This document shows, piece after piece, positions 1 through 10,204 of a DNA stretch of 56,128 nucleotides. The notes beneath the pieces were generated by a model. That model had not been told where the DNA came from. It made no database searches and was given only the letters and a program-made list of their open reading frames with translations. The stretch's first letter is position 1; each line of letters begins with the position of its first letter. The stretch comes from Spirochaetia bacterium (GTDB lineage: Bacteria > Spirochaetota > Spirochaetia > B11-G9). Made by a program: the position numbers and the translations under genes. The DNA is taken from contig JAQIBN010000085.1 in the NCBI GenBank assembly GCA_027859095.1, positions 1 through 56,128 of the forward strand, given 5' to 3'.

Positions 1-19
1 CTTGCAGTCATTATCGCCT

Positions 20-1435
20 CTACACACTCCAGATTTTCATTTTAAATATAAATTCCTGAGATAAAGATCCATCTGGTCCTTTAAGAATGGAACCATCAAC
101 ATAATGAATGGAAATGATACAGTTATTATCTTTGATTTTCACCTTTGCATAGTGCAATGTATTCTCTCCATACATATAACCAAACCACTTACTTTCGGTA
201 TTATAGGATATCCCAGGGTTATCCAAATAGTTCCCCTGCTTATCACATGGCAGATGAAAATAGTGATGATCATCCTTTTTAAACTGATCAATCCCCATTT
301 TTCCCTCAAAGAACATTTCTCTATTCCAGGGATACTGAATAGTAGTTTTCTTTTCAACTACTCCCCTTTCCAGATTAAACCATTTAAGTATTTTTCTCTT
401 AAATGGTTTATGAGAAAAAAGTCTAAAATTACTCTCCGGGCTTGCTCCTGAAGAACCTATACAAAAAAAATCTATAGGATTGTCTCCAATAATATCATCA
501 CTATTTATTACAAAACCATTTTTTCCATACTGATACTGCCAGTGTTCATATAAATGAGCATGCCCCCAAAAAACAGCATCTACATCAAATTTGGATACTA
601 TGGGTAATATCCATTCCTGCAGTTTTATATCTCCGGAATATTCACCATTACTTAAAACAGCATGATGTAAAATTACAAAAATCCACCCTGCTCCATCTTT
701 AACTGCTTTTTCAAGATCTTTAACAAACCACTTTTTTTGTTTATTACTAATTTTAGAGTTCATCCCTGCAAAACCACCATCATAGGGATCAAGAAAAGTA
801 AGATGAAGATTCCCAATATTTTTTGAATAGTACGAACCTTTCCCTCCAAAAAACCTATAGGGGAAAAACATACGAAACGTTTTATTTCTGTGAAACAAAT
901 AGTATTCATGATTACCAATAGCCGGAAGTATTGGTCTTGATGAGGCCATCAAAGGTAAAGACTTCATTAGGAAATGCCAATATTTTAATATACTTCCAAT
1001 TTGAACCAGATCTCCCAACTGAATGATAAAATTAGGATTTTCCTTATTTATTTGCTGTGCCATAATATTATTCGTATTTAACGTAACCTGATTTTTTGGT
1101 TGAAGATCTCCTGCAATTATAAATTCTAAATTATTATTGTCCACTTTAGCAGTACGGAAACTAAAAACTGTTACAATTGAGTAAAGTGAAAAACTTTCTT
1201 TAATGGTATAAAAATAGGTTGAATCTGAAGATAAATTATCAATAGTGATAGAATGAAATCTTTTTTTTATGGAGAGTTCAGTCTGATTCAAATTAGATTC
1301 TATGTCACCCCAGAGAAGTATTGAGTTTTTATTTTTCGCTGTTAACCAGCATATAGTAATTGAAGTTTCGGGAATGCCTTTAAGAATTAGATAAGGACCA
1401 TCATTCCATTTATATTTTTTATTAAAAAACACCAC
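20..1435 (-). CDS. Metallophosphoesterase (purple acid phosphatase-like, N-terminal Fn3-like domain)
   Basis: 471 aa ORF; motifs GDLQ, QLGDLVQIG, IGNHEYY, ILHHAVLS, WGHAHLYEHW typical of calcineurin-like phosphoesterases. Confidence 0.85.
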   Translation of the reverse strand: MVFFNKKYKWNDGPYLILKGIPETSITICWLTAKNKNSILLWGDIESNLNQTELSIKKRFHSITIDNLSSDSTYFYTIKESFSLYSIVTVFSFRTAKVDNNNLEFIIAGDLQPKNQVTLNTNNIMAQQINKENPNFIIQLGDLVQIGSILKYWHFLMKSLPLMASSRPILPAIGNHEYYLFHRNKTFRMFFPYRFFGGKGSYYSKNIGNLHLTFLDPYDGGFAGMNSKISNKQKKWFVKDLEKAVKDGAGWIFVILHHAVLSNGEYSGDIKLQEWILPIVSKFDVDAVFWGHAHLYEHWQYQYGKNGFVINSDDIIGDNPIDFFCIGSSGASPESNFRLFSHKPFKRKILKWFNLERGVVEKKTTIQYPWNREMFFEGKMGIDQFKKDDHHYFHLPCDKQGNYLDNPGISYNTESKWFGYMYGENTLHYAKVKIKDNNCIISIHYVDGSILKGPDGSLSQEFIFKMKIWSV

Positions 1436-1536
1436 TCATATCTCTATTGTCTATTTTTTACTGGTGTATAGTATGGTTTTATTAGATTTATAACAAGGAT
1501 ATTATTATCTCACAGTCAATTAAAAAGAGAGTATAT

Positions 1537-2496
1537 TTATCCCTTTTTCTTCTCTTTTTTTGTATAAATATCAAACATTACTGCTAATATAAAAATAATA
1601 CCCTTTATTACTCTTTGATAGTCAGCAGTTATTTCAAGTAGATTTAACCCGTTTGCAAGAACACCCATAATAAAAGCACCAACGACAGTACCTCCTGTTC
1701 CTCCATATCCTCCCATAAGGGATGTTCCTCCAAGAACAGTTGCTGCTATAGCTTCCAGTTCAAGGCCTACACCTGCGTTGGGTTGAGCAGACCATAGACG
1801 TGCTGTTAAAAGAATACCTGCCAGAGCTGCAGTAAAACTGCTGATCATATAAACAAATATTTTACTTTTATCATTATTGATTCCCGCAAGCCGTGCAGTT
1901 TCTTCATTTCCGCCAATGGCATAGATGTGTAATCCAAAACGGGTATGACGAAGTATTATGTAAGAAATTAAAAATATTATAAACAGAATAATTACTGGGA
2001 CTGGAAGAACCCCAATTTTGCCAGATCCCCAATATACGAAATCATCTCCCATCCCGGATATTGGTCGTCCCTGTGTATAAACAAGGGTAAGGCCACGACT
2101 AATTGCCATAACAGCAAGGGTTGCTACAAAGGGAGGAATGTTTCCTTTTACTATTAGTAAACCATTTAAAAAACCAATGCCAACTCCAATAATTAAAGCT
2201 AAAAGGATAGCAGTATAAATTGGAAATCCATTTCTTACAATACAACCGGAAGCAAGAGCACCACATAGAGCCATAACAGATCCAACAGAAAGATCTATAC
2301 CACCTGTTAAAATAGTAAATGTCATTCCTATAGCTACAATTGCAACTATAGAAGTCTGAAGTGAAATATTAATTAAATTTGCAGGTCTTAAAAATCTCCA
2401 GGAAAAAAGAGATAGGGAAATAACCATGATCAAAAGAATCATTGCTACACTATATCTCCTTAAAAAATCTTTTATATCTGTCTCCTTAAGATTCAT
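1537..2496 (-). CDS. rbsC: Ribose/sugar ABC transporter permease (RbsC family), copy 1
   Basis: 319 aa; GIDLSVGSVMAL, ATLAVMAISRGL, GGTSLMGGYGG motifs of the BPD_transp_2 family. Confidence 0.88.
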   Translation of the reverse strand: MNLKETDIKDFLRRYSVAMILLIMVISLSLFSWRFLRPANLINISLQTSIVAIVAIGMTFTILTGGIDLSVGSVMALCGALASGCIVRNGFPIYTAILLALIIGVGIGFLNGLLIVKGNIPPFVATLAVMAISRGLTLVYTQGRPISGMGDDFVYWGSGKIGVLPVPVIILFIIFLISYIILRHTRFGLHIYAIGGNEETARLAGINNDKSKIFVYMISSFTAALAGILLTARLWSAQPNAGVGLELEAIAATVLGGTSLMGGYGGTGGTVVGAFIMGVLANGLNLLEITADYQRVIKGIIFILAVMFDIYTKKEKKKG

Positions 2497-4000
2497 CTAT
2501 TCCTCCAGTGGCTGCACATTGCATAATTTTATCCTGTGACAGTTCTTCCCGGCTAAACTCTCCGGTAATAGATCCCTCTCGAATAACTATCACCCGGTCA
2601 CTTATTCCTATAATTTCGGGCAATTCCGATGAGATCATAATAATGCCAACTCCATCTCCGGCAAGACGGTCAATTAGTGTATAAATTTCTGCTTTAGCCC
2701 CAACATCTATGCCTCTGGTAGGTTCATCTAGTATTAGTACTCGTGGATTTAAATTAAGCCATCGGGCAATTAATACTTTCTGCTGATTTCCACCTGAAAG
2801 ATTTTTAACTTTTTGATGAATATTGGGAGTACGAATATTCATCTGCTTAATAAATTTTTCTGTAAGAGTTTTTAACTTGGAAAAAAACGGAAATCCAAAA
2901 GAGGAGAACTCCTTTAAAACACTAATCGTAATATTTTCCCTCACAGACATCCCCAAAAAAAGTCCCTGCTCTTTTCTGTCTTCTGTAAGAAAACCAAGAC
3001 CCATACTTATAGCTTCCCGGGGAGATCTTATTCTAACAGAATCACCATTAATAAATATCTCTCCATGATCAAAAGTATCAATTCCAAAAAGTGCCCTTGC
3101 AAGTTCAGTCCTTCCCGCACCAATTAAACCTGAAATACCAAGGACCTCACCTTTGTTAAGATGAAAGCTGATATTATTTAGCAATTTTCCAGAACTCAAA
3201 CCTTTAACTTCCAGGACACATTCATTTTGAGGAACATTTTTTTTAGGATATAAATCACCCAGTTCTCTTCCTACCATCATTTTTACAATATCATCAGAAC
3301 TGATATCAGAAATTATTGATGTAGAGATGTGAAATCCATCACGTAATACCGTAACCCTATCCGCAATTTCAAATATTTCTTCCAGACGATGTGAAATATA
3401 CAGAATTGTAATTCCCTGATCTTTAAGATGGCGCATTACACGAAAAAGAATCTTAGTTTCTTTATCTGTTAATGCAGAAGTCGGTTCATCCATTACAATA
3501 ATTTTTGCATTAATTGAAAGGGCCTTGGCTACTTCGACCATTTGCTGCTGGGCAATAGGAATATTCACAACAAGAGTTTTTGGATCAATATCCATATCCA
3601 GTCTGGAAAGCTGGACTTTTGCTTGTTTATATAGCTTTTTCCAATCAATAAAAGTTTTAATTTTTCTGTGTGGTTCACGACCAAGATATATATTCTGACC
3701 AACTGTCAGGTAGGGGATAAGAGCAAGTTCCTGATGAATCATACTGATACCCAATGATTGTGCTTTCCCAGGAGAACCAATTTCAACTATTTCAGAATCC
3801 AGGTTAATACTTCCACTATCTGGTGAATTAATCCCTGCAAGAACTTTCATAAGTGTAGATTTACCAGCTCCATTTTCTCCTACCAAAGCATGGATCTCTC
3901 CAAATTCTGCTCTAAAAGTAACATCATCCAATGCAGTTACTCCGGGAAATATTTTTATAATATTTTCCATGGAAAGAATAAAATTATTTTGCTCTATCAC
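2486..4000 (-). CDS. rbsA: Ribose/sugar ABC transporter ATPase with two ABC domains (RbsA family)
   Basis: 504 aa; GENGAGKSTLMK, VMDEPTSALT, LSGGNQQKVLIARWL, LILDEPTRGIDVGAK. Confidence 0.93.
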   Translation of the reverse strand: MIEQNNFILSMENIIKIFPGVTALDDVTFRAEFGEIHALVGENGAGKSTLMKVLAGINSPDSGSINLDSEIVEIGSPGKAQSLGISMIHQELALIPYLTVGQNIYLGREPHRKIKTFIDWKKLYKQAKVQLSRLDMDIDPKTLVVNIPIAQQQMVEVAKALSINAKIIVMDEPTSALTDKETKILFRVMRHLKDQGITILYISHRLEEIFEIADRVTVLRDGFHISTSIISDISSDDIVKMMVGRELGDLYPKKNVPQNECVLEVKGLSSGKLLNNISFHLNKGEVLGISGLIGAGRTELARALFGIDTFDHGEIFINGDSVRIRSPREAISMGLGFLTEDRKEQGLFLGMSVRENITISVLKEFSSFGFPFFSKLKTLTEKFIKQMNIRTPNIHQKVKNLSGGNQQKVLIARWLNLNPRVLILDEPTRGIDVGAKAEIYTLIDRLAGDGVGIIMISSELPEIIGISDRVIVIREGSITGEFSREELSQDKIMQCAATGGIDES

Positions 4001-4070
4001 TTTCTATCTCCAAATTCTATAAAGCAAGGTGACAGGAAAATAAATCCCCACCACCTGCAATCTAAAGAGA

Positions 4071-4973
4071 TTATTTTGTAACCAATGCAAGTGGTACTGG
4101 TATGGATGATTCTACAGAACCTCCAGACAGACTTTTTACAGCGGCATCAACCCCTAAACTACCGATTTCAGCAGGCTGCTGAGCAACAGTAGCAGCAAGT
4201 TTTCCACTTTTAACTGCATTGACAGCATCATCTACAGCATCAAATCCAATAAAAATAATTCCAGTTCTTCCAGCTGCTTCAGCAGCCTGTACAGCACCCA
4301 GGATCATTTCATCATTATGAGCAAATACAGCACTTATCTCTGACTGAGCCTGAAGAATATTTTCAAAAACGCTTAAACCTTCTGCTCTATTAAAATTAGC
4401 AGTCTGTCGTGCAACAACAGAAAGTCCTGAGTTTCCAGATACAACAGAATTAAATCCTTTTCCCCTATCTCTTGCAGCAGAAGTTCCTGCAATACCTTCC
4501 AGCTCTACAACATTACCTTTTCCACCCAGAAGTTCAACCATATATTCAGCAGCCATTTTACCTCCGGCTACATTATCAGAAGCAATATGTGAAACTACAT
4601 CACCACCAGCAGCACCTCTGTCTATTGTAAAAACAGGAATCCCAGCAGCATTTGCTTTTTTAATACTGGGCACAATAGCATCAGCATCTGTTGGATTAAT
4701 TAAAAGGGCATCAACACCTTTCTGAATTAAATCTTCAATATTAGTCGCTTCTTTTGATGGATCATCCTGGGAATCAACAATTATCAATTTAGCTCCAAGT
4801 TCCGCTGCCTTTGCTTCTGCACCTTCTTTAAGTGTAACAAAAAATGGATTGTTCAGAGTTGAGAGAGAAAGCCCAAGTGTAAGACCATCAGACTCTTCTT
4901 TATTACCACCTGCAAAACTAACAGTACTTATTACCAGTAAAAGTATCAGTAAAAAACTTAAATTTTTCTTCAT
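4071..4973 (-). CDS. rbsB: Ribose/sugar ABC transporter substrate-binding protein (RbsB family)
   Basis: 300 aa with signal peptide; Peripla_BP_4-like sequence (LSTLNNPFFVTLKEGAEAKA, DAVDDAVNAVKSGKLAATVAQQP). Confidence 0.92.
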   Translation of the reverse strand: MKKNLSFLLILLLVISTVSFAGGNKEESDGLTLGLSLSTLNNPFFVTLKEGAEAKAAELGAKLIIVDSQDDPSKEATNIEDLIQKGVDALLINPTDADAIVPSIKKANAAGIPVFTIDRGAAGGDVVSHIASDNVAGGKMAAEYMVELLGGKGNVVELEGIAGTSAARDRGKGFNSVVSGNSGLSVVARQTANFNRAEGLSVFENILQAQSEISAVFAHNDEMILGAVQAAEAAGRTGIIFIGFDAVDDAVNAVKSGKLAATVAQQPAEIGSLGVDAAVKSLSGGSVESSIPVPLALVTK

Positions 4974-5048
4974 TTTTTTCTCCTATATTTTTCAATCTGT
5001 CATAATATCCAACTTATCTATTTCCCTGCTAAAACAACCTCCTTTATT

Positions 5049-6050
5049 TTAATTTTTCTTTTGTGCTAAACGGTGAAGTAGAAGTGCTATTGCAATTACA
5101 ACACCTTTGACTACCTGTTCATAGAAAGAAGAAACATCTAACAAATTTAATCCATTATTAATAACTGCAATAATAAGAACACCAATAAGTGTTCCCCAAA
5201 CAGAGCCATGACCTCCAGTAAAACTTGTACCCCCAACTACTACAGCGGCAATTGCATCGAACTCATAACCCTGCCCGATAATGGGTTGTGCCGAATCAAG
5301 TCTTCCTATAAGAATCATTCCTGCAAGAGCAGACAAAAACCCGGATAATGCATAGACCAGGCTTATATATCGTTTAACAGGAATCCCTGAAAATTCTGCT
5401 GCTGTTTCATTATTACCCAGGGCGTATATATTTTCACCATGCCTGGATCTTTTTAAAAAAAGGTAGCCAAGAAAAAAAACAAGTGCTGCAATAATAACCG
5501 GCAGAGGGATAGAACCAATCATACCTGTACCAATTACCCGGAAACTTTCATTAAGTCCGGTAATAGGTTTTCCCTGGGTGTATGTGAATGCAAGACCCCT
5601 TGCCAGAGTCATCATCCCAAGAGTGGCAATAAACGGTGGTATTTTAAATTTTGTAATAAGTAGGCCATTGACAAATCCAATACAAAACCCTAAAAGTAAA
5701 CCTAATAAAATTGCCAAGAAGACAGGGATTCCACTGTGAAGCAAGTCCGCAGTAATGACAGCTGTTAGACCAAGAATTGATCCAACAGAAAGATCAATTC
5801 CTGCAGTAAGAATGACCATAGTCATTCCAACTGCAATTATCCCGTTTATTGAAGATTGTCTGAGAATATTAAGAATATTAGGAAGTGTCAAAAAACGATC
5901 TGAAAGAAAGGAGATTGTGATTATCATAATAAAAAATGCTATTATTAATCCAAATCGCTCACCATAACCATTAATTTTCTCACTCTTTTTCATTTTCACC
6001 TCTAAAAAGTAACACCGGAAATAAGTACTATATTTGCAAAAGGAGAACAT
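5049..6050 (-). CDS. rbsC: Ribose/sugar ABC transporter permease (RbsC family), copy 2; start may be internal (MKKSEKING)
   Basis: 333 aa; GIDLSVGSILGL, ATLGMMTLARGLAFTYTQGKPI, GGTSFTGGHGS motifs. Confidence 0.9.
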   Translation of the reverse strand: MFSFCKYSTYFRCYFLEVKMKKSEKINGYGERFGLIIAFFIMIITISFLSDRFLTLPNILNILRQSSINGIIAVGMTMVILTAGIDLSVGSILGLTAVITADLLHSGIPVFLAILLGLLLGFCIGFVNGLLITKFKIPPFIATLGMMTLARGLAFTYTQGKPITGLNESFRVIGTGMIGSIPLPVIIAALVFFLGYLFLKRSRHGENIYALGNNETAAEFSGIPVKRYISLVYALSGFLSALAGMILIGRLDSAQPIIGQGYEFDAIAAVVVGGTSFTGGHGSVWGTLIGVLIIAVINNGLNLLDVSSFYEQVVKGVVIAIALLLHRLAQKKN

Positions 6051-6397
6051 TCTCCTGTACGAATAATACCTGAAGAATTACAGGATTGTTCTTTTAACTC
6101 ATTATGGGAAATAGAAACTATAGGAATATCCCCTATAACATCCTGCAACTGATTATATAATTTCGGATTTTTTTCTGACATTTCATGCGCAATAATGACA
6201 CTTTCAACCTGTAGGTCCTTAAGAGCAGCTTTTAATGTATCCAAAAATGTTGGTATCCCGCAGACAAGAGCAAGATCTATTCGTCCGGATTCAATTGGAA
6301 TTGGAAAACCGGCATCTACAATCAAAACCCTTTGACCATGCCCCATACTGGCCACCAACTCGGAAATGTCCTTGTTTAGTATGCCTTCCTTTTTCAT
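6002..6397 (-). CDS. rbsD: D-ribose pyranase (RbsD)
   Basis: 131 aa; MKKEGILNKDISELVASMGHGQRVLIVDAGFPIP matches the RbsD family signature. Confidence 0.93.
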   Translation of the reverse strand: MKKEGILNKDISELVASMGHGQRVLIVDAGFPIPIESGRIDLALVCGIPTFLDTLKAALKDLQVESVIIAHEMSEKNPKLYNQLQDVIGDIPIVSISHNELKEQSCNSSGIIRTGECSPFANIVLISGVTF

Positions 6398-6431
6398 GCC
6401 AGCCCCTCACATCCATATATAACTGATATTC

Positions 6432-7445
6432 TCATTCTTTATTCCTTAAAGATGAACAGGAATCTCTAATTGTTAAAACTGGTTTAAATAATTCCATCTG
6501 AATAGGTAAATCTCTATTTTTAATCCTATCTATCAGTAAGTTAGCAGCTGTTTTACCAATCTCATATTTGGGCTGCATTACTGTTGTAAGACGGGGGGTC
6601 ATAAAAGAAGCAAGAGAAATATCATCAAACCCAATTATGGAGAGATCTTCAGGGACTTTAAAGCCCATCTCGATTGCTCCATACATTGCACCAATAGCAA
6701 TAAGGTCATTGCAGGCAAAAATTGCTGTTGGTGGATTAGTTTGGGAAAGAAGTTTTTTTATTCCTTCATATCCTGAATCGCTATGAAAGGAACCACTCTG
6801 GATAAGCATTTTATCAAGAGTGATGTTTGCCTTTTTAAAGGCATCATTATATCCAAGCTCACGTTCCAGACTGGAGGATAGTTTTGAAGGTCCTGTTATA
6901 CATGCTATTCGTCTATGCCCCAGTTTGATTAAATAATCGGTAGCAAGAAAACCACCAAGCCTATTATCAACAAGAACAGAATCTATCTGCATTCCAGGTA
7001 TATCCCTATCAAGAAGAACCTTTGGGACTCTCTTTTTTCCAAAAATATCAGTGGCTTTTTTATCATCACCAACAGAAACAAATGCTATTCCGTCTACCCC
7101 TTTTTCCATTAGTAATTCAAGGTAATTTATCTCTTTTTCCATTTTCCTGTCAGAATTGCAAAGGATAACACTGTAACCACGCTCAAAACATGCATCTTCT
7201 ACACCTCTTGCAACCTCTGCAAAATAAGGATTTGTATTATCGGGAATTATCAGGCCTAAAGTTTTTGTTCTCTTTTTTCTAAAACTCCTTGCCAGACCAT
7301 TGGGTTGATAGTCGAGTTCTTTAATTGCCTCAAGTACACGCTCTTTTTTTTCAGGACTTACAAAACGTGTCTTATTTATTACATGAGATACAGTAGTTGT
7401 GGAAACATCTGCTTTTTCAGCAACAGCTTTCATTGAAACAGTAAT
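6432..7445 (-). CDS. rbsR: LacI-family transcriptional regulator (RbsR-like); proposed ATT start at 7445
   Basis: HTH VSMKAVAEKADVSTTTVSHVINKTRFV closely resembles RbsR/PurR; GGAGG at 7451-7455 is 5 nt from in-frame ATT (7445). The ORF track uses an upstream TTG (7472) with no SD. Confidence 0.85.
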   Translation of the reverse strand: MTVSMKAVAEKADVSTTTVSHVINKTRFVSPEKKERVLEAIKELDYQPNGLARSFRKKRTKTLGLIIPDNTNPYFAEVARGVEDACFERGYSVILCNSDRKMEKEINYLELLMEKGVDGIAFVSVGDDKKATDIFGKKRVPKVLLDRDIPGMQIDSVLVDNRLGGFLATDYLIKLGHRRIACITGPSKLSSSLERELGYNDAFKKANITLDKMLIQSGSFHSDSGYEGIKKLLSQTNPPTAIFACNDLIAIGAMYGAIEMGFKVPEDLSIIGFDDISLASFMTPRLTTVMQPKYEIGKTAANLLIDRIKNRDLPIQMELFKPVLTIRDSCSSLRNKE

Positions 7446-7477
7446 AATGACCTCCAATTGTAAGATGTGCAAAATGT

Positions 7478-7527
7478 ATCATAATTAAACGATTGCGCAA
7501 TCGTTTGCTCAATCGTTTAATTATGAT
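7478..7527. promoter_or_regulatory. Nested palindromic operator, probable RbsR site
   Basis: Perfect 20-bp palindrome AAACGATTGCGCAATCGTTT (7487-7506) nested in 17-bp perfect arms ATCATAATTAAACGATT (7478-7494) / AATCGTTTAATTATGAT (7511-7527). Confidence 0.85.
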
Positions 7528-7551
7528 AACACTGAATATTTCACAGGTCAA
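7523..7551 (-). promoter_or_regulatory. Sigma-70-like promoter for the ribose operon
   Basis: Minus strand TTGACC-17 nt-TATCAT; the -10 overlaps the outer operator arm. Confidence 0.6.
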
Positions 7552-7646
7552 GAGAAAATATTTAGGAATTAACACTAAACTTGTTCCTAAGCGACTTTAT
7601 CCCAATAAGATTAAAAATTATTAAATAACCACGAATCCCTACATCT

Positions 7647-8921
7647 CTATAGTATATTCAAATAAACTGTTCCAATTTGACGTATTTGTAAAACCTGAAC
7701 ACTATTTTTCCCAAATACATTTTCCATTATCTTTTTATATTTTTCTATACTACTGTCAGGTAAAAAGATCTGAATGGTCCCTGCAAATCCACCACCATGA
7801 ACCCGGCAGGCTCCTTCACCAATCTCCTCAATAAATTTCTCACTTAATGCTAATGCAAGACTGATACCCTGTCCTTTTATATTTTTAGTTGTAAAAATAT
7901 TCTGAAGCCACTTAAAAGAGGAATCACCCGAAGCTTTAACCAGCTTTAGAAATCCAGAAAAATCACCGGATTCCAAGGCTAGCACCTCTTCTTTTACACG
8001 ATTATTTTCCTGTAAAAAATGCAGTGTTCGTAATACGACCCTGTCTCCAAGTTGTTTTCTGATATAAGGTATTTTCTCAATAAAAAAATTCATACTAATT
8101 TCTCTAAGAATACTGGCTCCTAATAAACTAGCTACAGATTTCATTTCACCAGGTATGGAGGAATAATCATCAGTAAGATCCGCATGACTGCCTCCTGTAT
8201 CCAGAACAAGAAGTTTATAATTTTGTTTATTAAAATCAAAGTTAACTTTTTTAAAAACAGGATTTTGAGAATCTTTGAAATCAATTGATATAATACCACC
8301 AACAGCACAAGCCATTTGATCCATTAAGCCACAAGGTTTCCCAAGATAATTATTTTCCGAAAACTGACCTATCTGTGCAAGTATCTCCGGCGCTATACTA
8401 TTTTCATTAAATAAAGCATTAAAAATTGTTCCTAATAATACTTCAATAGAGGCTGATGAACTTAAACCTGAACCAGGTAATACATCACTGGAAATAAATG
8501 CTTTGAATCCTGCAATTTCATATCCTAATTGCTTTAGCCTTGCTGCTACTCCTCTAATTAGTGCATGAGTAGTTCCCTTCTCTTCAGGTAATGGTTTCAG
8601 ATAATTAAGATCTACCACAAAAGGAGTTTCGTAACCTTCAGAAGATAATTCTACTACATAATCACTGGATGTTGAAACAACTGCTATTGAATCAAGATTA
8701 ATACTCCCGGCAAGAACAAGTCCATTGTTATGGTCTGTATGATTTCCCCCTAATTCTGTACGACCAGGGGTGCTGAAAAAATGTAAGCTGTCCAAATTAA
8801 AATAATTTTTAAAATCATCGGACAGCTTTTTATATCGTTTTACCTGCTTATCAATAATAAATTTATCATTCCCATATATGTTACAAATAGAGTTCTTTAA
8901 TTCCATTTCACCAAATATCAT
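7647..8921 (-). CDS. galK: Galactokinase-like GHMP kinase
   Basis: 424 aa; GRTELGGNHTDHNNGLVLAGSI, LPGSGLSSSASIEVLLG, GGGFAGTIQIF. Confidence 0.88.
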   Translation of the reverse strand: MIFGEMELKNSICNIYGNDKFIIDKQVKRYKKLSDDFKNYFNLDSLHFFSTPGRTELGGNHTDHNNGLVLAGSINLDSIAVVSTSSDYVVELSSEGYETPFVVDLNYLKPLPEEKGTTHALIRGVAARLKQLGYEIAGFKAFISSDVLPGSGLSSSASIEVLLGTIFNALFNENSIAPEILAQIGQFSENNYLGKPCGLMDQMACAVGGIISIDFKDSQNPVFKKVNFDFNKQNYKLLVLDTGGSHADLTDDYSSIPGEMKSVASLLGASILREISMNFFIEKIPYIRKQLGDRVVLRTLHFLQENNRVKEEVLALESGDFSGFLKLVKASGDSSFKWLQNIFTTKNIKGQGISLALALSEKFIEEIGEGACRVHGGGFAGTIQIFLPDSSIEKYKKIMENVFGKNSVQVLQIRQIGTVYLNIL

Positions 8922-9034
8922 ATAAATGCCTCTTCATAAATGTGTAGGCAGATGATAGGATTTTATCAAGATAATGGCAAGGACAAGCTGTTACCATCGA
9001 CATCGCAAAACCTCAAGGAGAGGATGAATTCAAC

Positions 9035-10117
9035 CTATCCCTCAAAAAACTCCTTCAGCAGCGGCTGCAGTTTTTTCCTGGAAATTCCAAGGTTCTTCTG
9101 ATTATAAAAGGTACAACCATCTGAAGATGAATTGATTTCAAGTTTTTCCAGTCCAAGATCAGAACCTTCAAGGAAGGTAACAGTCTTTGATCGTAAGTTG
9201 CCATCAGGAACATAAACTACCAGCTGTCTGGTAAAGCCCGGAGATGTAAAGGCATTCATAGCCAGAAGAACATCCAATTTATGCTCTTTTAGATATCTAT
9301 CGCATTCATTCGCAATATCAGGATCTTTTGCAGCCCAGTCGCTGGCAGGGAGAAGAACCGAACCAATACCAAGTTTAACTGACCCCATCTGCCATTCTTT
9401 ATAATCTTTTCTTAATAAATCATAACTCCCCAGAGACGATACATTAAACTTCTCAAATTGAAGTTTATCAAATAACTTTTTACTATCCAGACCGGATATT
9501 TCAATAATCTTATTTGCTGCTTTAGAATCATCATTAGTAACCCTTCCTGCCTCAGGATCCAAATTTACAGTATCAAGTAGAATAGTTCCAAGAAGAAGCG
9601 TTCCCAAAGATTTTTCAATAGTGTCTTGCTGATCTTTTAAGAAGTTTTCTGCAACAATTGTTGCACAGGAACCTACTGGCTTGATATCTGTCACAGCTGC
9701 CGGAGGATAAGCTGCTTCATCAGCATGATGATCAATAATGCCAGTTATCAATCTTTCCAATCCGGTCTGACTGGATGCGAGCTTATTATGATCAACAAGG
9801 ACAAGTTTTAATGTCCCTGCAGCTTTCAATTTTTCAAGATCTATATCCTCAGTAAATAACAAATCATCAATATTTACTCCAGCTTCCTGAAAAAGATATA
9901 CAGCCTCAGTTCTTAGTTTAAAATCTGCTCTTGGTATATTAATTAATGGAAAGGAATTTTGACTAGGATCATCCAAATGAAGATACCATGCATAACATAC
10001 AGCTGAAGCCATTGAATCCAGATCTGCAGCTTCATTCCCCATAACTATGCTTACCTGTTTTTGTTTAGAAAAATTGTTCTTAAGTCCCTGCAGCCAGGAC
10101 ATCATATCATTACCCAT
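9035..10117 (-). CDS. DHH/DHHA2 family phosphoesterase (Mn-dependent PPase/exopolyphosphatase-like)
   Basis: 360 aa; GNEAADLDSMASA, LVDHNK, IIDHHADEAAYPP, GSCATIVAE, DTVNLDPEAGRVTNDD. Confidence 0.85.
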   Translation of the reverse strand: MGNDMMSWLQGLKNNFSKQKQVSIVMGNEAADLDSMASAVCYAWYLHLDDPSQNSFPLINIPRADFKLRTEAVYLFQEAGVNIDDLLFTEDIDLEKLKAAGTLKLVLVDHNKLASSQTGLERLITGIIDHHADEAAYPPAAVTDIKPVGSCATIVAENFLKDQQDTIEKSLGTLLLGTILLDTVNLDPEAGRVTNDDSKAANKIIEISGLDSKKLFDKLQFEKFNVSSLGSYDLLRKDYKEWQMGSVKLGIGSVLLPASDWAAKDPDIANECDRYLKEHKLDVLLAMNAFTSPGFTRQLVVYVPDGNLRSKTVTFLEGSDLGLEKLEINSSSDGCTFYNQKNLGISRKKLQPLLKEFFEG

Positions 10118-10204
10118 TTTTTACTCCTAAATATTATATAAACTTAGAACTATTATCATAGCATTTCCAAATTTTTGAAAGGTATATAACCATCAAACAT
10201 TCTA

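Noticed and set aside
8941-9034. Plus-strand protein-like text (GQAVTIDIAKPQGEDEFNLSLKKL) between galK and the DHH gene
   Set aside because: Too short, no start or SD, and it runs antisense into the DHH gene; not enough to call a gene remnant.
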